Source of the DNA: Arthrobacter sp. FW306-2-2C-D06B
GTDB lineage: Bacteria; Actinomycetota; Actinomycetes; Actinomycetales; Micrococcaceae
Direction: 5' to 3'
Assembly (NCBI RefSeq): GCF_021789175.1
Contig: NZ_CP084560.1
Coordinates: 124,001 to 188,000 of the forward strand
Length of the DNA: 64,000 nt
Part shown: positions 53,380 through 61,886 of the stretch, piece by piece
Numbering within the stretch: position 1 is the stretch's first letter
Layout: every line of letters begins with the position of its first letter
Translations under genes and position numbers: made by a program
The notes under the pieces: model-generated
Told to the model about the DNA's origin: nothing
What the model saw: the letters and a program-made list of their open reading frames with translations, nothing else
Database searches by the model: none

Positions 53380-54846
53380 ATGAATCCCCTCATCAATACC
53401 TTGGCGGTCCGGGCAGCTGATGCCCCTGCCATCAAGCCCGCCGTGGACCTTGGGACCCCGCTGCTGCTGACCATCGCCGTTGCCGGCGTCGCACTCTTGC
53501 TGCTGATGATCATCCGCTTCAAGATCCAGGCCTTCGTCGCATTGCTGGCAGTGAGCATCCTGGTTGCCGTCGCCGCACAGATCCCCTTGGCTGACGTCTT
53601 CACCGTGGTGGCCAACGGCGTGGGCGGAACCATGGGCAAAGTCGCATTGCTGATTGCCCTCGGCGCCGTGCTTGGCCGCATGATCGAGGTGTCGGGAGGC
53701 GTTCAATCGCTGGCCAACCACTTCACCGCGAAGCTCGGCGCCAATCGAGTCGCAGTGGCACTGACCGCCGTCGGCTTCCTCGTTGCCATTCCCGTGTTCT
53801 TCGAAGTGGGCGTCATCGTCCTGGTGCCGATCGTCTACGCCTTCGCGAAGATCGCCAAGCTGCACCCCATCAAGTTCGGCCTTCCCATGGCCGGCATCAT
53901 GCTCTCCATCCACGTCGCGGTTCCTCCCCACCCGGGCATTGTTGCCGGGGCAGGCGTCATGGGTGCCGACATCGGACTCATCGCGATGATTTCACTCATC
54001 ATCTGCGTGCCGCTGGGTTTCCTGTCCTACTGGGTCGCCAGCATCATGAACCGCAAGGACTACGAACTGCTTCCGGGCGTCCGTGACCAGATTGAAGAAT
54101 TCGGCTCGGATTCGCTCGTGCGCGTCGGCCACGACGGTCCCGGTGCCAGCGCAGTCGCCGCGCCGCGTCCGGGCCTGATCATGTTCCTCATCGCCGCCCC
54201 GATCGTCCAGATCCTGCTCGGCACAGCCGGTACCCTCCTGATCAACAAGAAGGACTACTGGTACGGCGTCGCATCTTTCGTGGGCAACCCGTTCTTCGCC
54301 TTGCTGGTGGCCGTTGCGCTCGCTTTCTTCCTGCTGGCAGTCCGCCGCCAGTGGTCGCTCAAGGAAACCGGCGAGATCTTCGAAGGCGCACTGCCTCCCA
54401 TCGCCTCGATTCTCATGGTTGTGGCCGCCGGTGGCGTGTTCGGCGGTGTCCTGCAGGTCTCCGGCATCGGCGCGGCACTGTCCCAGACGCTGGATTCCCT
54501 GGGCGTGCCGATCATCCTGCTCGGCTTCATCATCTCCCTGGCATTGCGTGCCGCACAGGGTTCGGCCACGGTTGCCATCGTCACCACCACCGGACTCCTC
54601 TCGGCCGCCGTGGCGCACGGCGGCTACACCCCCGCGCAGATTGCCGTCATCGTGATCGCGATCGGCTTCGGCGGACTGGGCCTGTCCCATGTGACCGACG
54701 CCGGCTTCTGGGTGGTGGTGCGCTACTACGGCCTCACGGTGTCCGACGGGCTCAAGACCTGGACCGTGCTCACGACCATCCTGGGTGTCGCCGGCTTCCT
54801 GCTCAGCTATGTCGCCTGGATCCTGGTGGGAGGCCTGGCCCACTGA
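53380..54846 (+). CDS. GntP-family gluconate/sugar-acid permease
   Basis: 488 aa with about twelve helices. GAVLGRMIEVSGGVQSLANHF, GIMLSIHVAVPPHPGIVAGAGVMGADIG and ALRAAQGSATVAIVTTTGLLS are GntP hallmarks. It is predicted to import the C4 sugar acid used by the neighbouring enzymes. AAAGGAG lies ~10 nt before the ATG. The stop overlaps the aldolase ATG. Confidence 0.92.
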   Translation: MNPLINTLAVRAADAPAIKPAVDLGTPLLLTIAVAGVALLLLMIIRFKIQAFVALLAVSILVAVAAQIPLADVFTVVANGVGGTMGKVALLIALGAVLGRMIEVSGGVQSLANHFTAKLGANRVAVALTAVGFLVAIPVFFEVGVIVLVPIVYAFAKIAKLHPIKFGLPMAGIMLSIHVAVPPHPGIVAGAGVMGADIGLIAMISLIICVPLGFLSYWVASIMNRKDYELLPGVRDQIEEFGSDSLVRVGHDGPGASAVAAPRPGLIMFLIAAPIVQILLGTAGTLLINKKDYWYGVASFVGNPFFALLVAVALAFFLLAVRRQWSLKETGEIFEGALPPIASILMVVAAGGVFGGVLQVSGIGAALSQTLDSLGVPIILLGFIISLALRAAQGSATVAIVTTTGLLSAAVAHGGYTPAQIAVIVIAIGFGGLGLSHVTDAGFWVVVRYYGLTVSDGLKTWTVLTTILGVAGFLLSYVAWILVGGLAH

Positions 54847-55706
54847 TGCGTGTACGCCTTGACGATCTTGTAGGCTCCGCGCTGGAGCGAGGGGCAGCAG
54901 TCCCGGCCTTCACCTGCTACGACTTCACCACCGCCCTGGCCGTGGTGGCCGCTGCGGAGAAGTCCGGACATGGAGTCATCTTGCTGGTGGCACCGAAGAC
55001 AGCGGCCGCCCCGTTCGGCTTGCGGCTCATCACCGCCCTGCGAGCCTTGGCCGACGACGCCAGCGTGCCGGTCTCGGTGCAGCTGGACCACGCCTCGGAT
55101 CTGGACGTCATCCGTGATTCCGTGGCCGCCGGTGCCGACGCCGTCCTCGCCGACGGCTCGTCCCTCCCCTTCGAGGAGAACGTGGCCCTGGTCCGTGAAG
55201 TCCGCGCCGCGCTGGACGCTCACGGCGCCTCCGACGTCGTCATCGAAGCGGAACTCGGCGGGCTCGACGGCGACGAAGACAAGGCTTTCGGTGCTTCGGC
55301 AGGCGTCCATGCCGTAGGCCTGACGGATCCCGGCCAGGTGCAGGAGTTCGTCTCGCGCACCGGCGCCCAGCTGCTGGCCGTGGCTGTCGGAAATGCTCAT
55401 GGCCGCTACACCGGCGAGCCCAAGCTGCACTGGGACGTGCTGGAGGCCATTGCCTCGCGCACGGAGGTTCCGCTCGTACTCCACGGCGCGTCGGGCATCC
55501 CCGCTGCGGACGTCGTCAAGGCCACGTCCATGCGGGTGGGCAAGGTGAACTTCAACACCGAGCTCCGGACCGGCATCCTCGCCACCCTCGAGTCCGAGAC
55601 CACCGCTCACCGGGCCGACGGCGAGAACCTCCAGGGCCTGCTGGGACGCTGGAGTTCCTCGGCGTCGACGTTCGCTGGAGCAACACTGGACACGCTCAGC
55701 CGCTAG
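54846..55706 (+). CDS. Zinc-dependent class II aldolase (fructose-bisphosphate/tagatose-bisphosphate family)
   Basis: 286 aa. QLDHASD (Asp81 proton donor, His82 zinc ligand), the Glu in VIEAELGGLDG, VGNAHGRYTG and VLHGASGIP form the metal and phosphate site. In known tetronate pathways the last step is done by an unrelated AraD-like decarboxylase (OtnC); here this aldolase takes its place in the operon. Start fixed by the overlap with the permease gene. Confidence 0.88.
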   Translation: MRVRLDDLVGSALERGAAVPAFTCYDFTTALAVVAAAEKSGHGVILLVAPKTAAAPFGLRLITALRALADDASVPVSVQLDHASDLDVIRDSVAAGADAVLADGSSLPFEENVALVREVRAALDAHGASDVVIEAELGGLDGDEDKAFGASAGVHAVGLTDPGQVQEFVSRTGAQLLAVAVGNAHGRYTGEPKLHWDVLEAIASRTEVPLVLHGASGIPAADVVKATSMRVGKVNFNTELRTGILATLESETTAHRADGENLQGLLGRWSSSASTFAGATLDTLSR

Positions 55707-55731
55707 GCGCGGCTGGCGAACCCGCGTAACG

Positions 55732-55770
55732 CAGGGAGGCTACGATCAGCACATGATCGTAGCCTCCCTG
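55732..55770. promoter_or_regulatory. Perfect 17-bp inverted repeat across the -10 box and start codon of the DUF1304 gene
   Basis: CAGGGAGGCTACGATCA (55732-55748) and its exact complement (55754-55770) flank GCACA. The left arm contains AGGGAGG and the -10-like TACGAT (55741-55746), 6 nt before the ATG. It may be an operator, an RNA hairpin hiding the start, or a terminator for the aldolase operon. Confidence 0.75.
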
Positions 55771-56145
55771 ATTTTCGCCCTCCTTGCCGGCCTGCTGCAC
55801 GTCTACATCTTCAGCATGGAGTCCATTACGTGGACCCGTCCGGCCACGTGGAAGCGGTTCAGCGTCGCTTCCCAGTCCGATGCCGAAACCACCAAGCCCC
55901 TCGCGTACAACCAGGGTTTCTACAACCTCTTCCTCGCCATCGGGGCGCTCGCCGGGATCGTCTTTGTCGTGCTTGGTCATCCGCAGGTGGGCTGGACCCT
56001 CGTCTTCAGTTCGTGCGGCTCCATGCTGCTGGCGGCAATCGTGCTTGCCTTGAGCGGCAAAAAGTACCTCCGCGCCGCGGTCCTTCAGGGCACGACGCCG
56101 CTACTCGCCGTCGTGCTCGGCATCCTGGCCGTAGCGCTCGGCTAG
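55753..56145 (+). CDS. DUF1304 membrane protein
   Basis: 130 aa, four helices. LLHVYIFSMESITW, FSVASQSDAETTKPLAYNQGFYNLFLAIGA are the conserved DUF1304 segments. Function unknown. Both a GGGAGG (12 nt upstream) and a -10-like TACGAT (6 nt upstream) precede the ATG, and both lie in the inverted repeat described at 55732. Confidence 0.88.
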   Translation: MIVASLIFALLAGLLHVYIFSMESITWTRPATWKRFSVASQSDAETTKPLAYNQGFYNLFLAIGALAGIVFVVLGHPQVGWTLVFSSCGSMLLAAIVLALSGKKYLRAAVLQGTTPLLAVVLGILAVALG

Positions 56146-56150
56146 GCGCA

Positions 56151-56231
56151 ACCCTCGCTCACGTATGCGGTATTTCCCCCCGACGCTCGCTCACGTATGT
56201 GGGATTTTGGGATGATCCTCGCTCACCATTG
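56151..56231 (-). repeat. Dispersed intergenic repeat, cluster E (three units)
   Basis: Plus-strand units ACCCTCGCTCACGTATGCGG (56151-56170), GACGCTCGCTCACGTATG from 56182, and a shorter ATCCTCGCTCACCATTG (56215-56231). It lies between convergent genes. Confidence 0.82.
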
Positions 56232-56245
56232 CCTGTCGAGTCTGG

Positions 56246-59101
56246 TCACGAGGGTTTGCCCGTCAACACCCTGAATCCCAGTTCCGCATTGAAGCCGTGG
56301 ATTTCCCGGGTGTCCAGTGCCGACATGAAGGCCAGGATTTCCTCCGTGATCACCTGCCCGGGAACCAGGACAGGGAATCCGGGCGGATAGGGGGTGACGA
56401 AGGAGGCAGAGACCATCTCCTCGCCAGCGGCAACCCTTCGCGCAAGTTCGGCCGCACTGAAGTATTCGCAGGATCCGGCCTTGTAGCTCTCGAAGTAGGC
56501 TGCGCGCATGTTGCCGTCGGGGGTTTCCGCGTCCTTGCGGAAGCGTTCCGCGAAGCGGCTGAAGTCCGGCAAGGGCGGCGGTGTGCTGGTCAGCGCCGCG
56601 ACACGCGCACGGCGTGCCCGCTGCCCCAGACCGCTCAGGCCGGATTGCTCGTCTTCGAAGGTTTCGGCCAGCTTGACCAGGACCTCGACGAGGTAGGCAA
56701 CGGCGCTCCGCGAGGTGCCGATGTTGGTCATGAAGAGAACGCTGTTCCTTGAGGTCTTGTTGACCTGGATCCCGTACTTGTCCATCAGGAAGTCGTGCTT
56801 GAAGGTATCTCCGTCCACCCCGGTGAGACCGATGTGCAGGGTCAAACGGCTCGGATCAACAACGAATTCGTCCCGCTCCCAAGCTTCAGACATGGCCGCG
56901 AGCCCGTCGCGGAGCGGCATCTGCCGGCTTGTTTCGCGGTACTGCGCAGGGATGAGGTCCCTGGTGCCGAGGATGCGGAAGTACTTCTTCAGCAAGGGAT
57001 GTCTCGCCACGGCCTGGGCGATGCTGACCGCGAGATCTGCCTGCCGTTGCACGAGCTCATAGCCTTCGAACTCGACCTGCCTCCGCCCCATGTCCAGCGA
57101 GGCCAGGATCTGGTAGTTGGGCGACGTGGAGGTGTGCGTCATGTACGCCTCCCGGAAGCTCTCCTCGTTCAACTGGCCGAAGTCCTGGTCATGGATGTGG
57201 ATCATGGACCCCTGCCGGAGCGACGTCAGGGTCTTGTGGGTCGACTGGGTGGAGTAGACCCGCACCCGAGCCTTCGCCGGATCGGGCACCAGCCGCGTCT
57301 TCAGGAGCAGCTCATCGTTGACGTGCCCGACGCCGGGACCCGGGCCGCCGTCGTCGGGCTCGCCGCCCGCTTGGCCAACCTCCGCCCCAAGGTCCCGCAA
57401 TTGCGCGGCGTGGCGCCGGGCGTAGGCCGGATCCGCGAACTTTGCCTCAAGCGATCGGGCCGAAGCCATGGCAGTTCGACGGCGGTAGATGTGGTGGAAG
57501 CCCGCGAATGCGAACCACGCCTCGTCCCACAGGAAGACCAGGTCCGGTTTGATGGCGAGGCACTCTTCCATCACTCGTTCGACGTCGTACACAATCCCGT
57601 CGAACGTGCAGTTGGTGAGGGCGAGCATCTTGACCTCGTGGAGCCTGCCGGCGCGGCGGTAATCCAGGAGCATCCGCTTGATGCTTTCCAGGGGAACTGC
57701 GCCGTAGAACGAGAAATCGTTCAAGGGGTACGCATCCAAATACGAGACCTGCGCCCCGGCCAGCATGAGGGCGTAGTGGTGCGATTTGTGGCAGTTCCGG
57801 TCCACCAAGACAACGTCGCCGGGAGCCAGGATCGATTGGTGCACGATCTTGTTGGCCGTCGACGTTCCGTTGGTGACAAAGAGCGATTTCTGGGCACCAA
57901 AAGCCCGGGCAGCCAGCTTCTGGGCCTGCTTAAGCGACCCATGCGGATCCAACAGTGAATCGAGCCCGCCGGAGGTGGCGGAGGTTTCGGCAAGGAGCAG
58001 GTTGAGGCCATAGAACTCGCCGAGATCGTTGATCCATTTGGAATGGATGACCGATCCACCACGGGACACCGGCAGGGCATGGAAAACGCCGGCGGGTTTG
58101 CGACTGTATTGCTGGACAGCATGGAAGAACGGCGCCTCATACCGTTCCGCGATGCCGGCCAGCAAGGACAAGTGGAGTTCCAGTCCGTCCTGGCGGCGGA
58201 ATATCCGGCGGAATTGGCGGGTCAAGGAACCGGCGAGTTCTTCGATCCCCACTCCGGCCACCAGGTAGAGATCAAGTTCGGGGCGGAGCTGCCCCAGCCT
58301 CTCCGCCAAGCTCAGGATGCGGTCCAACGGTCGCTGGGGCAGCGACTTCCCCAAGAACCTGTCCAGGAAGCTGCGCACATCCCGGCTCAGGCGCTGCCTG
58401 CTGTCGGGGACGAATCCAGGCCGCAGCACACAGGCCTGGATGTCCGGGTTGAGCAAGATAGCCACGATGGCGTCCTCGAAGCTCGGCACGAACACGAGCT
58501 CGTAGTTGAAGGCGTCGGCGGGGCGGCGCTGGTTGAGCAATTCTGTTTGAAGGGCTTCACGGTCGACGCTGGAGACGTCATCGATCACGAGGACCTCGAA
58601 CCGCTTGCGTGATTCGGCGGGTTCTTCAACGCGGTCCACTTCGCGTTCGGGGTCCGGTGCGGGTTCCTGGGCGTGTTGGTTGTGGCCGGCAACGCGTCGC
58701 GCGACCGGTTCGATGAGGCTTAGCGCCTCAAGGTAGTCCCCGGCATCCAGGACCCGCCGCAATTCCATGACATATTGCTGCCCCGGAGACGCCCAATACA
58801 TCTCGAGGGATTCCAGCAGTGGCAACAACCTTCGAACCTCGCGCGGCAGTTCCCGCGACTGGCGGGCGCCCCCGGAACGCGACGTGGCGGCAGCCAGCTG
58901 TTTGACGGCGTAGCCAAGGAACTCCCAGGCGTCAGCCCGCACCCGCCAGGCGCTGCTGGGGACCTCGCCGCCGGACCCGGAATCGCCGTCGGCGTTTGGC
59001 CTCGCCGCCAAACCGAGGCCAAGCGATGCGCCACCGGCAAGGGCGGCTGGAGCGAGGGGAAATGGGGCTGACTGCACTGTCGCGAAATCGGCGCGTGCCA
59101 C
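56246..59101 (-). CDS. PLP-dependent Orn/Lys/Arg decarboxylase (fold type I, multidomain)
   Basis: 951 aa. The N-terminal ~370 residues include a receiver-like wing domain (VLVIDDVSS; FEDAIVAILLNPDIQACVL). The PLP domain has TNGTSTANKIVHQS, DRNCHKSHHYA, FLWDEAWFAFAGFH and YSTQSTHKTLTSLRQGS, whose Lys should bind PLP. It decarboxylates a basic amino acid to a polyamine precursor; which one is not visible. A Gly/Asp insertion (GGEPDDGGPGPG) lies mid-domain. The GTG at 59101 has AAAGGAG five nt upstream; the frame extends ten codons further. Confidence 0.88.
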   Translation of the reverse strand: MARADFATVQSAPFPLAPAALAGGASLGLGLAARPNADGDSGSGGEVPSSAWRVRADAWEFLGYAVKQLAAATSRSGGARQSRELPREVRRLLPLLESLEMYWASPGQQYVMELRRVLDAGDYLEALSLIEPVARRVAGHNQHAQEPAPDPEREVDRVEEPAESRKRFEVLVIDDVSSVDREALQTELLNQRRPADAFNYELVFVPSFEDAIVAILLNPDIQACVLRPGFVPDSRQRLSRDVRSFLDRFLGKSLPQRPLDRILSLAERLGQLRPELDLYLVAGVGIEELAGSLTRQFRRIFRRQDGLELHLSLLAGIAERYEAPFFHAVQQYSRKPAGVFHALPVSRGGSVIHSKWINDLGEFYGLNLLLAETSATSGGLDSLLDPHGSLKQAQKLAARAFGAQKSLFVTNGTSTANKIVHQSILAPGDVVLVDRNCHKSHHYALMLAGAQVSYLDAYPLNDFSFYGAVPLESIKRMLLDYRRAGRLHEVKMLALTNCTFDGIVYDVERVMEECLAIKPDLVFLWDEAWFAFAGFHHIYRRRTAMASARSLEAKFADPAYARRHAAQLRDLGAEVGQAGGEPDDGGPGPGVGHVNDELLLKTRLVPDPAKARVRVYSTQSTHKTLTSLRQGSMIHIHDQDFGQLNEESFREAYMTHTSTSPNYQILASLDMGRRQVEFEGYELVQRQADLAVSIAQAVARHPLLKKYFRILGTRDLIPAQYRETSRQMPLRDGLAAMSEAWERDEFVVDPSRLTLHIGLTGVDGDTFKHDFLMDKYGIQVNKTSRNSVLFMTNIGTSRSAVAYLVEVLVKLAETFEDEQSGLSGLGQRARRARVAALTSTPPPLPDFSRFAERFRKDAETPDGNMRAAYFESYKAGSCEYFSAAELARRVAAGEEMVSASFVTPYPPGFPVLVPGQVITEEILAFMSALDTREIHGFNAELGFRVLTGKPS

Positions 59102-59220
59102 GATGACTCCTTTGTCATGGATTGATAGCACTCTCTACTAAACGCCGCGAGCCGTCGCGGCGCACGGCAAATGTTCGGGTTGCCGTCTGGGTGTCCAGAT
59201 GGGAGCGGCGCGTCCCGTCA

Positions 59221-59300
59221 TTGGTGAGCGAGCGTTGGGGGATTTGGCGTCATAGGTGAGCGAGCGTTGGGGGATTTGGCGTCATAGGTGAGCGAGCGTT
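59221..59300 (+). repeat. Dispersed intergenic repeat, cluster F (three units)
   Basis: GGTGAGCGAGCGTT occurs at 59223, 59255 and 59287, with the same GGGGGATTTGGCGTCAT spacer between units, so period 32 bp. It lies between the decarboxylase start and the Lrp gene end. Confidence 0.9.
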
Positions 59301-59317
59301 TTTGACGAGGAGGGCAG

Positions 59318-60319
59318 CTAGCCTTCACGCCACAGCGGCAACGGGACCACGCTGCGGCTGCGTCCTGACTCGTCCAACACGTGCCCGAGGCGTTTGTAGT
59401 TTCGCACCACGGCTTGCCGGGAGATCACGGCGCTTCCCGGCGCGCGCTCCGCCAGTTCGCGCTCGTGGCCCTGGACCTCCAGATAGTCGCGGACCCACAG
59501 TGTCACGAGCAGATTCTGGGCGCCCAGAACCTGGGCGCTGAGCCTGCAGTTCGGCAGGGCAGCGAAATAGCGCCCGACGGCGTCAACATGGTGGGCGGGC
59601 ACGTTGAGGATCAGGCTCACTTCCCTGAGTCCTTGCTGGGCGGAAACGGACGTATCGCACCTCAGCGTCATGTAGCCGGACGCGAGGAACCGCTCCACCC
59701 GCCGTCGTGCGGTTTGGGGAGAGACGCCGCAGGCGGCTCCCAGTTCCGCCCAACTGGCCCGTCCGTCCTTCGCCAGTTCCTCCAAGAGGGACGCATCCAG
59801 CCGGTCGGGGGCGTAGGCCGCCGGGGCAGGCAGGGGATCCGCCGACATGAGCCGGGCCCTCGCCGGTTCAAGGGTGCCGCTGCGCCAGTCCGAAGCCTGC
59901 CGGTACAGCTTGGTGACGAAAACGACTTCCCGGTGGGTCACTCCGGGGAGGCCTGCGAAGGAGCCGGTGACGATGTCCATGAGCTCTTTGTGGCTCGAGG
60001 CGAAGCAGTCCACGAAGAGATCGTGGGAGCCGGACACCAGCGAAACGGTGCCGAATGCCGGCTCGGCGCAGAGCTTTTGAACCAGGGTTTCGTTCTCGCT
60101 TGGAAGTGAAGAAAGGCTAATGAACGCCGACCAGCCAGCACTCAGATATCGCGGACCAGGGGCCGGGGTGATCCAGGCCAGCCCCTGCTCAGCAAGGACG
60201 TTCCAGCGGCGCGCGACGGTGGGCCCCGACAAGCCCAGGACATCCCCCAAGCGGCTCCAGTCGGCACGGGGATTGATCTGAAGGGCGTTGACGATCTCAA
60301 GATCAATTTCGGAGATCAT
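59318..60319 (-). CDS. Double-length Lrp/AsnC-family regulator
   Basis: 333 aa, twice the usual size. One winged helix is at 1-55 (EIDLEIVNALQINPRADWSRLGDVLGLSGPTVARRW) with an AsnC domain after it, and a second set starts near 170 (DRLDASLLEELAKDGRASWAELGAACGVSPQTARRRVERF). Such tandem Lrp proteins occur in actinobacteria. GAAGGA precedes the ATG at 60319. Divergent from the MFS/amidohydrolase operon, which it probably controls. Confidence 0.9.
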   Translation of the reverse strand: MISEIDLEIVNALQINPRADWSRLGDVLGLSGPTVARRWNVLAEQGLAWITPAPGPRYLSAGWSAFISLSSLPSENETLVQKLCAEPAFGTVSLVSGSHDLFVDCFASSHKELMDIVTGSFAGLPGVTHREVVFVTKLYRQASDWRSGTLEPARARLMSADPLPAPAAYAPDRLDASLLEELAKDGRASWAELGAACGVSPQTARRRVERFLASGYMTLRCDTSVSAQQGLREVSLILNVPAHHVDAVGRYFAALPNCRLSAQVLGAQNLLVTLWVRDYLEVQGHERELAERAPGSAVISRQAVVRNYKRLGHVLDESGRSRSVVPLPLWREG

Positions 60320-60467
60320 GGCTGATTCCTTCAAAATTCACGGTTCTCAGAGGATTTCAAACAAATTCCTAGCCAGTGTAGACGGCGGACCTAACGTTGT
60401 GACTCGCATCACCCCCGCCCGCATCCCAACGCCCAGGCAAAGAAGCCCCCAACACTCAAGGAAGCAC

Positions 60468-61886
60468 ATGGCAAGCAAGACAGCACCTCCAGCGACGGCG
60501 GCCGTCGCACGCCGGACCATCACCGGAATGATCGTGGCGATGGCCCTCATCGAATCGCTCAGTGGAGTCACCCAGGGTTACCTCAACCCCATCCTCCCGG
60601 CCTTGGGGCCGAGCTTTTCGATCGATGACCCCACCATCAACGGCATTTTCCTGATCTCAAACGTGAGCTTTGCCGTGCTCACACCGATCATCTCGCGGCT
60701 CGGCGACAGCTATGGCTACAGGCTCGTGCTCCGCTGGTCGACGGCGGTAGTCGCTGCCGGCGTCCTCATGATGGCGTTGTGGCCCTCGCTGTGGACGGTG
60801 ACAATCGGCGTCGTGATGCTCACGTGTGTGGTTGGCTTCATCCCGTTGATGATGGGCATCCTGCGGGTGAGCAGCCCGGCGCAGACCCGCACCGGAGTCA
60901 GCGTGATGATCGGCATGCTCATGATCATGGTTGGCGCAGGCGGCCTGCTTGCCGGGATCATCGGCGTCGACGATCCCACCCTCGGGTTCTGGGTAGCGGT
61001 GCCGTTCGCGGTTGTGGGGCTGCTTTGTTCCTTCGTCCTGCCCGACGCCGGGACCCCCACCCGCGAAGGACTCGCCGTGGTGCCGCTCCTGGCATGTTCC
61101 CTCGGACTGATCGGCTTCGTGGTGGCACTGTCGATGGGCCCGGACTGGGGCTGGCTGGACGCCAAGACCATCGGATCCGGAATCATCGGACTCGCGCTGT
61201 TGGCCTACTGGGTGGTCCTGGACGCTCGAGGCGTGAACGGGAAGCGCTTCATGGACCTGCGGATGCTCGCCATCCCGCGCATCCGGACGGTCTCGATGGC
61301 CACTTTCTTCTTCGGTTTCGCCTCCATCAGCTATTTCGGCACGAACGGGATCTTCCTGTATTCAAACCCGGACAAGACCGGCTACGGCTTCGGGCTCAGC
61401 CCGCTCATGATTGCCATCGTCCTGGCCGCCGCATCCGTGCTCTCGCTGCTCGCCTCCCTTCTGACCTCAAAGGCGCTTAGCCTGTTCGGCGAACGCGCTA
61501 CCTTGGTATTCGCCGGTCTCTTGCTCGCTGGCGGCTTCCTGTCCATGGCAGCTGGGCACGGCTCCCTGGCCGGCTACTGCACCGGCTTCGCCATGTTCAA
61601 CCTGAGTCTTGGCATGTACCAGGCAGGAACCCGGGCGCTGTCCGTGGAGGGCGTTCCGATGGAGGAAACCTCGACGGCGGCCGGCCTCAACGAACTGGCG
61701 CTATCCGTTGGCATTGCGGTGGGCGCCGCCGTCGTGAAGCTCATCTCCTCGTCTTCAGTTCAGTCCGGGCACATCAGCGAGGGCGGCCTCCTGTCGATCT
61801 GGATTGCCCTGGCCATCGCGGCCCTGGTTGCTGCGGCAGCAGCCGCCCGTTATCCGAAGCGCCACGCAGCCGCGACAGCCGCATGA
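60468..61886 (+). CDS. MFS transporter (DHA-type, 14-helix-like)
   Basis: 472 aa, hydrophobic throughout. GVTQGYLNPILPALGPSFSI and ISRLGDSYGYRLVLRWS (loop 2-3) indicate a major facilitator drug:H+ antiporter-like protein. AAGGA precedes the ATG by about 5 nt. The stop overlaps the amidohydrolase start by 4 bp, so it likely transports that enzyme's substrate, an N-acyl or peptide-like compound. Confidence 0.85.
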   Translation: MASKTAPPATAAVARRTITGMIVAMALIESLSGVTQGYLNPILPALGPSFSIDDPTINGIFLISNVSFAVLTPIISRLGDSYGYRLVLRWSTAVVAAGVLMMALWPSLWTVTIGVVMLTCVVGFIPLMMGILRVSSPAQTRTGVSVMIGMLMIMVGAGGLLAGIIGVDDPTLGFWVAVPFAVVGLLCSFVLPDAGTPTREGLAVVPLLACSLGLIGFVVALSMGPDWGWLDAKTIGSGIIGLALLAYWVVLDARGVNGKRFMDLRMLAIPRIRTVSMATFFFGFASISYFGTNGIFLYSNPDKTGYGFGLSPLMIAIVLAAASVLSLLASLLTSKALSLFGERATLVFAGLLLAGGFLSMAAGHGSLAGYCTGFAMFNLSLGMYQAGTRALSVEGVPMEETSTAAGLNELALSVGIAVGAAVVKLISSSSVQSGHISEGGLLSIWIALAIAALVAAAAAARYPKRHAAATAA

